A stretch of 14,600 nt of DNA from contig JAHJXC010000027.1 in NCBI GenBank assembly GCA_018827845.1, positions 1 to 14,600 of the forward strand, given 5' to 3'. This DNA comes from Patescibacteria group bacterium. Its GTDB lineage: Bacteria; Patescibacteriota; Minisyncoccia; UBA9983. Under the pieces are notes generated by a model. That model saw nothing but the letters and a program-made list of their open reading frames with translations. It had not been told where the DNA came from and ran no database searches. Numbering within the stretch: the stretch's first letter is position 1; every line of letters starts with the position of its first letter. Shown in pieces: positions 6,796-12,503 of the stretch. A program made the translations under genes and the position numbers.

Positions 6796-6942
6796 AAAAT
6801 AACGAGCGAAGCGAGTATATTTTCTTAGATCCGCCAAAGCCCGAAGGGCGACGGCGGATAAACAAAAACGAAGAAGTCCGCCTTCGCTTAAGCTTCGGCG
6901 GATGCTCATTTTTGAAAAATTCGCTACGCTCATTTGACAAAA
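6796..6942 (+). repeat. Cluster of palindromic repeats between rpsJ and rplC
   Basis: Several elements are packed here. GAAAATA (6796-6802) and TATTTTC (6818-6824) pair around GAGCGAAGCGAG (6804-6815). TTTCTTAGA is directly repeated at 6788-6796 and 6821-6829. ATCCGCC (6829-6835) pairs with GGCGGAT (6853-6859), enclosing a second stem GCCC/GGGC (6839-6842, 6846-6849). TCCGCC (6877-6882) pairs with GGCGGA (6897-6902), enclosing the palindrome GCTTAAGC. Finally GCTCATTT-like direct repeats (6904-6920, 6929-6945) run into the rplC start. I see no ORF or RNA gene in it. Confidence 0.75.
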
Positions 6943-7536
6943 ATGGCAAAATTTATTTTAGGAACAAAAGAAGAAATGACGCAGATTTTTGATGAAAACG
7001 GAAATGCAATTCCGGCGACTGTTGTTAAGGCCGGCCCCATTACTGCTGTTCAGATAAAGACAAAAGAAAAAGACGGCTATGAGGCGGTGGTTTTCGGATT
7101 CGGAACAAAAAAATTAAAAAATATAAAAAAACCGCAAAAAAAACTTGGTAATTTTCGCTATCTTCAGGAGTGCCGCAATCAAGATGCAAAGATTGGTGAT
7201 AAAATTGACGCCTCGATTTTTCAGGAAGGTGATAGTGTCCAAATAAGCGGTATTTCAAAATCCAAAGGTTTTCAAGGCGTTGTTAAAAGGCACGGTTTTC
7301 ATGGCGGTCCCCGCACTCATGGCCAGAAACATTCAGAAAGAGAAGCAGGTTCAATCGGCGCCACAGGCCCGCAAAAAGTTTTTAAGGGAACAAGAATGGC
7401 AGGAAAAATGGGAGGCGACAGAGTAACAACCAAGAATTTAAAAATAGTTAAAGTTGACAAAGAAAATAATCAGATTTTAATTTCAGGGGCAGTGCCAGGA
7501 AGAAGAGGAACATTGCTTGAAATTTATGGAAGCTAA
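6943..7536 (+). CDS. rplC: 50S ribosomal protein L3
   Basis: L3 initiates 50S assembly and reaches towards the peptidyl transferase centre. The 197-residue protein is slightly short (E. coli 209). The core SKGFQGVVKRHGFHGGPRTHG, GSIGATGPQKVFKGTRMAGKMGG and the C-terminal GAVPGRRGTLLEIYGS are intact. The loop that in E. coli carries the methylated glutamine (QNQTPGK) reads ATGPQK here, one residue shorter. I start at ATG 6943 (MAKFILGTKEEMTQIF), as in the family, rather than the TTG at 6934. There is no Shine-Dalgarno site; the rplD start overlaps the end of this gene by 11 nt. Confidence 0.98.
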   Translation: MAKFILGTKEEMTQIFDENGNAIPATVVKAGPITAVQIKTKEKDGYEAVVFGFGTKKLKNIKKPQKKLGNFRYLQECRNQDAKIGDKIDASIFQEGDSVQISGISKSKGFQGVVKRHGFHGGPRTHGQKHSEREAGSIGATGPQKVFKGTRMAGKMGGDRVTTKNLKIVKVDKENNQILISGAVPGRRGTLLEIYGS

Positions 7537-8173
7537 AATATACAACCAAAAAGCAGAAGAGGCTGGAAAAATAAAACTTCCAGAAGATATCTTTAATTTG
7601 CCATGGAATGCTGATCTGGTGCATCAGGTTGTTGTTTCAAGCCAGTCCAACAAACGCGTTCCAGTGGCTCACGCCAAAGGAAGAAGCGAAGTAAGAGGAG
7701 GAGGAAGAAAACCATGGCCTCAAAAAGGCACTGGCAGAGCAAGGCACGGGTCCATCAGATCTCCTATTTGGGTTGGCGGAGGCGTTACTCACGGTCCGAC
7801 AAAAGAAAAAAAATATGCCAAAAAAATAAATAAAAAAATGAGAGAAAAAGCTTTTTTGACAATCCTTTCTCAAAAACTCCGCGACAAGGAAATCTTGTTT
7901 TTAGATAAAATTGATTTATCTCAGCCAAAGACAAAGGAGGCGATGAGTATTATCAGCAATATCGCAGGTATCAAGGGTTTTGAAAAACTGGCAGCAAAAA
8001 GAAAAAATAACGCCATCATTGTTTTGCCAAAGAAAGAAGAAAAAATAAATCGCAGTTTCCGCAACATTGCCGGAATGCGAATTTTAGAAACACGCAACTT
8101 AAACATTCTGGACTTGCTTAAATATAAATTTCTTATTGTTTCAAAACCAAAAGAATCTTTAAATGAATTCTAG
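7526..8173 (+). CDS. rplD: 50S ribosomal protein L4
   Basis: L4 binds 23S rRNA domain I and lines the exit tunnel. The 215-residue protein carries the tunnel loop signature SEVRGGGRKPWPQKGTGRARHGSIRSPIWVGGG, and the C-terminal RILETRNLNILDLLKYKFLIVS. The ATG at 7526 overlaps the rplC end by 11 nt (7526-7536). In standard order the next gene would be rplW (L23). Here an 11-nt overlap (8163-8173) joins it to a membrane redox protein instead. Confidence 0.99.
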   Translation: MEAKIYNQKAEEAGKIKLPEDIFNLPWNADLVHQVVVSSQSNKRVPVAHAKGRSEVRGGGRKPWPQKGTGRARHGSIRSPIWVGGGVTHGPTKEKKYAKKINKKMREKAFLTILSQKLRDKEILFLDKIDLSQPKTKEAMSIISNIAGIKGFEKLAAKRKNNAIIVLPKKEEKINRSFRNIAGMRILETRNLNILDLLKYKFLIVSKPKESLNEF

Positions 8174-9284
8174 AAACTTAGTTTTAATTGTTTCATTATC
8201 TGTTTTTTTATTAACAGCTAGTTTTGTTTTTGCTGAGACAAATTTACCAACAATTACTGTTTTTTACAGTAAAGATTGCCCGCATTGCCATGACGAACTC
8301 TCTTTTTTGGAAAATTTAAAAAAAGAAATTCCTGATTTAGAAATAATAGAACTTGAAGTTAAATATAATGAAAAAAACAGAGAAGTTTTTATAGAAGCTC
8401 TTAAAAAATTTGATATAAAAAATGCCGCAGTGCCGATTACTTTTATTGGGAATGAATATATTATTGGTTTCAGTGGCCCAGAGAATACAGGTGAAAAAAT
8501 AAGGCAAATAATTAATGATTCAAAAACAACAGACAAAGATGCGGTCTCCCACCCTCTTTTTGGGAAAATTAATATTCAATCTGTATCTTTGCCGTTCCTG
8601 ACCTTGGTTTTGGGCACATTGGATGGATTTAACCCTTGTTCAATGTGGGCCTTGCTGGTTCTTTTAACTTTGGTTATTGCTACTGGCTCGCGCAAAAAGG
8701 TCTGGCTTGTCGGCGGTATTTTTATAACCACCTCGGCAATTTCTTATTTCCTTTTTATGTCTGCCTGGCTCAATGCTTTTATTCTGCTCGACTACGCTTT
8801 TATTACCAGGATTATTGTCGGAATAATAGCCGTTGCAGCGGGAATTATTTCAATAAAAGAATTCTATACTTTTAAACCAGATACTTGCGAGATTTCCAAT
8901 GAAGGGCAAAAGAAAAAAACAACGCAGAGAATAAAAAAAGTTCTTGGTTTTTCCAGTCTGCCTATTTTAATTTTAGGAGTGATAGGCATTGCCCTTTCCG
9001 TTAATTTAGTGGAATTGCTTTGCTCACTCGGCCTGCCTGTTGTTTATACTAAGGCCTTGGCAATGCACCAGCTGGCTTCATGGAAATATTATCTCTACAT
9101 TGCCCTCTATGATTTTTTCTATATGCTTGATGACATTATTGTTCTTTTAGTGGCAGGATTTTCAATGAGGTTTTTGCAATTAAACAGCAAGTATTCCCGT
9201 TATTCCCGTCTCATTGCCGGCATTTTAATGCTTATCCTTGGCGCCATCTTTCTCCTCAAGCCAGAATTACTGATGTTTGGATAG
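8163..9284 (+). CDS. Membrane thioredoxin/DsbD-like redox protein (CcdA-type transmembrane domain)
   Basis: This 373-residue protein has a signal/anchor segment (about 5-24, ending FAE), an extracytoplasmic thioredoxin-fold domain with CPHC (39-42) and a cis-Pro candidate in AAVPITF (Pro91). Then comes a polytopic domain starting about 140. The latter has DGFNPCSMW (Cys159) and VELLCSLGLP (Cys287), the pair of membrane cysteines expected in DsbD/CcdA-type electron relays. Hydrophobic segments lie at about 143-173, 180-208, 213-231, 266-292, 309-333 and 350-369. A lysine-rich loop around 249-259 holds Cys242 nearby. It probably passes electrons across the membrane to exported thiol proteins; direction and partner are not visible. 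Its ATG overlaps the rplD stop, so it is translationally coupled to an r-protein gene. This position normally begins the rplW-rplX series. Confidence 0.88.
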   Translation: MNSRNLVLIVSLSVFLLTASFVFAETNLPTITVFYSKDCPHCHDELSFLENLKKEIPDLEIIELEVKYNEKNREVFIEALKKFDIKNAAVPITFIGNEYIIGFSGPENTGEKIRQIINDSKTTDKDAVSHPLFGKINIQSVSLPFLTLVLGTLDGFNPCSMWALLVLLTLVIATGSRKKVWLVGGIFITTSAISYFLFMSAWLNAFILLDYAFITRIIVGIIAVAAGIISIKEFYTFKPDTCEISNEGQKKKTTQRIKKVLGFSSLPILILGVIGIALSVNLVELLCSLGLPVVYTKALAMHQLASWKYYLYIALYDFFYMLDDIIVLLVAGFSMRFLQLNSKYSRYSRLIAGILMLILGAIFLLKPELLMFG

Positions 9285-9312
9285 TTGCAAAATTTTGAGT
9301 AATTGCTAGTAT
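9285..9312 (+). promoter_or_regulatory. Probable promoter of the rplE-secY unit
   Basis: TTGCAA (9285-9290), 16-nt spacer, TAGTAT (9307-9312) with an extended -10 TGC (9304-9306). It starts directly after the stop of the redox gene. Spacing and TGC match the promoter at 663-690. Predicted start near 9319 gives a leader of about 43 nt that contains the palindrome at 9333-9352. Confidence 0.5.
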
Positions 9313-9332
9313 GTTTCTATTGGCTGTAAAGC

Positions 9333-9361
9333 CCTGTCTGCCGGCAGGCAGGCAATTTTTT
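9333..9361 (+). repeat. GC-rich palindrome with T-tract before rplE
   Basis: CCTGTCTGCCGGCAGGCAGG (9333-9352) is a 20-nt palindrome with one G-T wobble; as RNA it folds as an 8-bp stem around CCGG. Six T residues (9356-9361) follow after CAA and abut the rplE ATG. It has the shape of an intrinsic terminator or attenuator. Read in the rplE frame it encodes the LPAGRQ string, which I recall as recurring in predicted Parcubacteria proteins, so it may instead be a dispersed genomic palindrome. Confidence 0.7.
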
Positions 9362-9901
9362 ATGAAAGGCATAAAGGAAAAATATGAAAAAATAGCAGTT
9401 CCTGAGATGAGGAAGAAATTTGGATATAAGAATAATTTGGCTGTGCCGAAAATTATTAAAGTTATTGTCAGTACTGGCATAGGTTCGGCAAAAGATGACA
9501 AGGAAAAAAAAGAGATGATTGAAAAATCCTTCACCCTCATTACCGGCCAGAAGCCGCTTCATAATCCGGCAAAAAAATCCATTGCCAGTTTTAAGCTTCG
9601 CCAGGGAATGACAATTGGTTATTCTGTTACCTTGCGTAAAAAAAGAATGTATGATTTTTTGGACAGGCTGATAAATATTACCATCCCCAGAGTGAGAGAT
9701 TTCAGGGGTTTGAATTCCAAATCGGTTGATAGTTCAGGCAATCTCACTATCGGTTTTAAAGAACATACAGTTTTTCCTGAGGCCAGCACCGATGATATTA
9801 GAAAGGCCTTTGGATTAGGAGTGACAGTGGTCACTAATGCCAAATTAAAAGAAGAAGCATTAGAATTATTTTACCTGCTAGGTTTTCCATTTAAAAAATA
9901 A
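9362..9901 (+). CDS. rplE: 50S ribosomal protein L5
   Basis: L5 belongs to the central protuberance and binds 5S rRNA. From ATG 9362 the protein has 179 residues, the usual length, with the expected MKGIKEKYEKIAVPEMRKKFGY start, then GQKPLHNPAKKSIASFKLRQG and GLGVTVVTNAK. A longer reading from 9311 would translate the upstream palindrome and is rejected. The normal upstream neighbours rplN and rplX are absent; the redox gene precedes it. The gap to rpsN is filled by a probable small transposable element. Confidence 0.98.
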   Translation: MKGIKEKYEKIAVPEMRKKFGYKNNLAVPKIIKVIVSTGIGSAKDDKEKKEMIEKSFTLITGQKPLHNPAKKSIASFKLRQGMTIGYSVTLRKKRMYDFLDRLINITIPRVRDFRGLNSKSVDSSGNLTIGFKEHTVFPEASTDDIRKAFGLGVTVVTNAKLKEEALELFYLLGFPFKK

Positions 9902-9906
9902 TTATG

Positions 9907-10042
9907 CCCGGTAGGACAAATTATGATTAATTTTTTGCGATATTATATAATCAATCTGTAATTTGTTTCAGGGGTTAATCAATTTTAATTATATGAAAAA
10001 TATTATCAAAATTATAAGCAATCATAATTTGTACTAACCGGG
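9907..10042 (+). mobile_element. Probable MITE inserted at the rpsN start codon
   Basis: The termini are inverted: CCCGGT (9907-9912) with ACCGGG (10037-10042), and ACAAATTATGATT (9916-9928) with AATCATAATTTGT (10020-10032). These are 6-bp and 13-bp perfect arms separated by 3 and 4 unpaired bases. The element is flanked by a direct TATG duplication (9903-9906 and 10043-10046). The 91-nt interior is AT-rich, has TATAAT (9946-9951) without a convincing -35, and no significant ORF. Removing one TATG plus the element rejoins the rplE stop to ATGGCAAAA of rpsN with a 2-nt gap, a normal operon junction. It encodes no transposase, so any movement would need one in trans. Confidence 0.78.
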
Positions 10043-10043
10043 T

Positions 10044-10229
10044 ATGGCAAAAAAATCAGTCATTGCGCGGGCATTAAAGAAGCCGAAATATAAAAGTCGG
10101 GTGGTAAGACGATGTTTTCGTTGTGGCCGAAAAAGAGGCTATATGAGAGATTTTGATCTTTGCAGAATCTGTTTTAGAGAACTTGCCAACGAGGGAATGA
10201 TTCCCGGCATAAAAAAATCCTCGTGGTAA
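10044..10229 (+). CDS. rpsN: 30S ribosomal protein S14, zinc-binding type
   Basis: S14 is a late-assembling protein of the 30S head. The 61-residue length and the four zinc ligands Cys24, Cys27, Cys40 and Cys43 identify the short zinc (type Z) form, sometimes called rpsZ. GRKRGYMRDFDLCRICFRELA and the C-terminal IPGIKKSSW are typical. Its ATG is part of the right-hand TATG duplication of the inserted element, so the native start codon sequence is preserved but now lies 142 nt from the rplE stop. No Shine-Dalgarno sequence is visible. Confidence 0.97.
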   Translation: MAKKSVIARALKKPKYKSRVVRRCFRCGRKRGYMRDFDLCRICFRELANEGMIPGIKKSSW

Positions 10230-10233
10230 TTTT

Positions 10234-10255
10234 GAGATTTGAGATTTGAGATTTA
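10234..10255 (+). repeat. GAGATTT tandem repeat upstream of rpsH
   Basis: GAGATTT occurs three times in tandem (10234-10254), beginning 5 nt after the rpsN stop. The 20-mer at 10236-10255 is identical to 3008-3027 upstream of fusA, in the same orientation relative to the downstream gene. Confidence 0.75.
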
Positions 10256-10272
10256 AATTTTTATTTTGAAAC

Positions 10273-10662
10273 ATGGACAATATAGCAAACATGCTCACAA
10301 TAATAAGAAATGCGCAGTCTGTAAAAAAAGAAACAGCCGATATTCCCTATTCTAAATTAAAGGCAACTATATTAAAGATTTTAGAAAAAGAAAATTTTAT
10401 TAAAAAAACAGAGATAAAGGGCAAGAAAAACAAGAAGACAATAGAAATCACTTTGTCATACGACGAGAAAGGGAATCCAGCAATACAGCATCTTCAAAGA
10501 GTTTCAAGGTTGTCTCAGAGAATCTACATTCCCTTAAAAAAAATTAAGCCTGTCCAATATGGCAAAGGATTATGGATTATTTCTACTCCCAAAGGAATTT
10601 TAAGCAATAAAGAGGCGAAAAAAGAAAAAGTCGGCGGAGAAATAATCTGTGAAATTTGGTAG
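10273..10662 (+). CDS. rpsH: 30S ribosomal protein S8
   Basis: S8 binds the central domain of 16S rRNA and in E. coli represses the spc operon. The 129-residue protein starts MDNIANMLTIIRNAQ, has SYDEKGNPAIQHLQRVSRLSQRIY, and ends KVGGEIICEIW, all as expected. Start follows the GAGATTT repeat by 17 nt, with no Shine-Dalgarno site. The stop codon overlaps the next dispersed repeat. Confidence 0.98.
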   Translation: MDNIANMLTIIRNAQSVKKETADIPYSKLKATILKILEKENFIKKTEIKGKKNKKTIEITLSYDEKGNPAIQHLQRVSRLSQRIYIPLKKIKPVQYGKGLWIISTPKGILSNKEAKKEKVGGEIICEIW

Positions 10663-10678
10663 TTCGACAAGCTCACTA
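10661..10678 (+). repeat. AGTTCGACAAGCTCACTA repeat at the rpsH-rplF junction
   Basis: This 18-nt sequence begins on the last two bases of the rpsH stop and fills most of the 24-nt gap. I recall GTTCGACAAGCTCA-type strings as dispersed short repeats in CPR assemblies. A single copy is visible here, so the repeat status rests on that recollection. Confidence 0.4.
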
Positions 10679-10686
10679 TAAATATT

Positions 10687-11229
10687 ATGTCACTTATAGG
10701 TAAAAAACCAATATCAATACCGGAAAAAGTTGAAATAAAAATAGAAGACGGAATTTTTTCTGTCAAAGGTTCCTTGGGAGAATTAAAAAGAAACTTTAAA
10801 GATGATATTAAGATAGAGAAGAAAGAAAACGAAATAATTCTTAAACCAGTAAAAGATGACAAGAGAACAATGTCTTTGTGGGGCACTTATGCTTCGCATA
10901 TTAAAAATATGATAGAGGGTGTGACCAAGGGTTTTGAAAAAAAATTAATAATAGAAGGGATAGGATATAAAGCGCAACTAGACGGCCAGAACTTGGTTTT
11001 AAATTTAGGCTTTTCTCATCCAATCAGAATTGAGATACCAAAAAATTTAAAAGTTTCAGTGGAAAAAAATATTATTAAAATCTCAGGTATTGATAAGGAG
11101 GAAACAGGCTCTTTTAGCGCAAAAATAAGATCTCTTAAAAAACCAGAGCCTTATAAGGGCAAGGGAATAAGATACGAAAATGAGATTGTTCGCCGGAAGG
11201 CAGGGAAAAAAGCAGCCACTACTGCCTAG
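10687..11229 (+). CDS. rplF: 50S ribosomal protein L6
   Basis: L6 lies near the sarcin-ricin loop. The 180-residue protein (E. coli 177) starts MSLIGKKPISIPEKVEIKI, with IEGIGYKAQLDGQNLVLNLGFSHPI in the second domain and KKPEPYKGKGIRYENEIVRRKAGK near the C-terminus. It lies in the normal rpsH-rplF-rplR order, with a 15-nt gap to rplR. Confidence 0.99.
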   Translation: MSLIGKKPISIPEKVEIKIEDGIFSVKGSLGELKRNFKDDIKIEKKENEIILKPVKDDKRTMSLWGTYASHIKNMIEGVTKGFEKKLIIEGIGYKAQLDGQNLVLNLGFSHPIRIEIPKNLKVSVEKNIIKISGIDKEETGSFSAKIRSLKKPEPYKGKGIRYENEIVRRKAGKKAATTA

Positions 11230-11244
11230 TTTTAGTCAAAAGAT

Positions 11245-11616
11245 ATGCTGAGAAAAAAAATAAAAATTAATAGCCGCCAAAGACGCCACAAAAGAGTGAG
11301 GGCAAAAATTTTTGGCACTGCCAAATGCCCACGCCTTTCAGTTTTTCGTTCCAATAAGCATATTTATCTGCAGATAATTGACGACGAGAAAAAAAAGACG
11401 ATTTTTTCTGCCAGTGATTTTGAATTAGAGTCAAAAGGCAAAGGAAAAACCAAAATTATCAAAACTGACAAAGCTTATCAGCTAGGAGAATTACTGGCTA
11501 AAAAAGCCCTAAAAAGCAAGATAAAAAAGGTGGTTTTTGACAGAGGAGGATATAAATACCATGGTCGAATTAAGGCAGCAGCTGAAGGAGCCAGAAAGGC
11601 TGGACTCCAATTTTAA
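11245..11616 (+). CDS. rplR: 50S ribosomal protein L18
   Basis: L18 binds 5S rRNA with L5. The 123-residue protein has RRHKRVRAKIFGTAKCPRLSVFRSNKHIYLQIIDD and the C-terminal VFDRGGYKYHGRIKAAAEGARKAGLQF, all family hallmarks. The start gives a basic N-terminus of normal length. rpsE follows after 4 nt. Confidence 0.99.
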   Translation: MLRKKIKINSRQRRHKRVRAKIFGTAKCPRLSVFRSNKHIYLQIIDDEKKKTIFSASDFELESKGKGKTKIIKTDKAYQLGELLAKKALKSKIKKVVFDRGGYKYHGRIKAAAEGARKAGLQF

Positions 11617-11620
11617 TTTT

Positions 11621-12064
11621 ATGAGAGGTATTCAAGGAGAATTTACGCAAAAGACCATTGATATCCGGCGAGTGGCCAGAGTGGTGGCCGGAGGACGGCG
11701 TTTTAGTTTTAGGATAACTAGTGTGATTGGGAACAAAAAAGGAGAAGTTGGCGTAGGAACAGGAAAAGCAGCTGATGTTTCTTCTGCTATGGAAAAAGCA
11801 TTCCGCAAAGCAAAAAAGAATATCATAAAGCCGAAGTTGACCAAAGATTTTTCAATACCTTATAAAGTTGAGGCAAAATTCGGAAGCGCCAGAATCATGC
11901 TTCGTCCTTCTGCAAAAGGCAGAGGTCTGATTGCGGGAAGTTCAGTGAGAATTGTTTTAGAACTGGCAGGAATAAAAAATGTTACGGCCAAAATTCTTTC
12001 CCGCAGCAAAAATAAGTTAAATAATGCCCAGGCAGCAATAAAGGCATTAAAAATGTTTAAATAA
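11621..12064 (+). CDS. rpsE: 30S ribosomal protein S5
   Basis: S5 lies near the decoding site and mRNA entry. From ATG 11621 it is 147 residues, shorter than E. coli (167) mainly at the termini. IDIRRVARVVAGGRRFSFR, GKAADVSSAMEKAFRKAKKN and RPSAKGRGLIAGSSVRIVLELAGI are intact. In-frame upstream starts (11537, 11561) would overlap the rplR end and lack family similarity, so 11621 is preferred. rplO follows after 4 nt; the rpmD (L30) gene expected in between is absent, as in CPR generally. Confidence 0.97.
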   Translation: MRGIQGEFTQKTIDIRRVARVVAGGRRFSFRITSVIGNKKGEVGVGTGKAADVSSAMEKAFRKAKKNIIKPKLTKDFSIPYKVEAKFGSARIMLRPSAKGRGLIAGSSVRIVLELAGIKNVTAKILSRSKNKLNNAQAAIKALKMFK

Positions 12065-12068
12065 TATT

Positions 12069-12503
12069 ATGCAGTTGCATCAAATAAAAACTAAAGACAA
12101 AAAGAAGAAAACAAAGAGAGTTGGCAGAGGAGGAAAAAGGGGTACTTATTCCGGCCGCGGAATAAAAGGACAGAAATCCCGCGCTGGCAGAAGGATCAGG
12201 CCGCAATTAAGAGATATAATTAAGAGAATTCCCAAAAAAAGAGGATACCGCACCCCCAAGATTAGAAAAGGGCCGGTAACAGTGAATCTAGAAGCCCTGG
12301 AGAAAAAATTCGAACACAATGAAAAAGTGACTCCTAAAACTCTTTTTAAAAAAGGTATAATAAAAATGAACAAGGGTTTTCTTCCGAAAGTTAAATTATT
12401 AGGTGGCGGTGATTTAACCAAGAAGCTTCTTGTTTCAGAATGCCAGATTTCCAAGCCAGCTGAAGAAAAAATAAAAAAAGCCGGCGGACAAATCAATGAA
12501 TAA
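12069..12503 (+). CDS. rplO: 50S ribosomal protein L15
   Basis: L15 is a late 50S assembly protein. The 144-residue length is standard. The glycine-rich N-terminus KRVGRGGKRGTYSGRGIKGQKSRAG and VNLEALEKKF are typical. Its end overlaps the secY start by 8 nt (12496-12503), the usual tight L15-SecY coupling. Confidence 0.98.
   Translation: MQLHQIKTKDKKKKTKRVGRGGKRGTYSGRGIKGQKSRAGRRIRPQLRDIIKRIPKKRGYRTPKIRKGPVTVNLEALEKKFEHNEKVTPKTLFKKGIIKMNKGFLPKVKLLGGGDLTKKLLVSECQISKPAEEKIKKAGGQINE

Noticed and set aside
6202..6933. 243-codon open frame on the minus strand
   Set aside because: It is antisense to tuf and rpsJ and runs through the repeat cluster; the composition is low-complexity and no family is recognisable.
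6934..6942. TTG start for rplC three codons upstream
   Set aside because: ATG 6943 gives the standard L3 N-terminus; TTG use is unnecessary.
8636..8875. 79-codon plus-strand frame inside the redox gene
   Set aside because: It is a frame-shifted shadow of the membrane domain; the main frame carries the conserved Cys and TM pattern.
9311..9361. Longer rplE start adding 17 residues (MFLLAVKPCLPAGRQFF)
   Set aside because: It translates the GC-rich palindrome, has no counterpart in L5 proteins, and the ATG at 9362 gives the standard N-terminus and length.
9929..10019. Small ORF (9993-10037) or RNA gene within the rplE-rpsN element
   Set aside because: The frame has only 14 codons and ends in the terminal repeat; the interior shows no tRNA-like or other recognisable fold.
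9907..10042. Autoregulatory r-protein leader instead of a mobile element
   Set aside because: Not fully excluded, but the TATG duplication and the restored 2-nt junction on excision are better explained by insertion.
10234..10255. Possible CRISPR-like array from the GAGATTT tandem repeats
   Set aside because: Units are 7 nt without spacers, and no cas genes are near.
11537..11620. N-terminal extension of S5
   Set aside because: It overlaps the rplR coding end in another frame and has no S5 similarity; ATG 11621 follows rplR by 4 nt.
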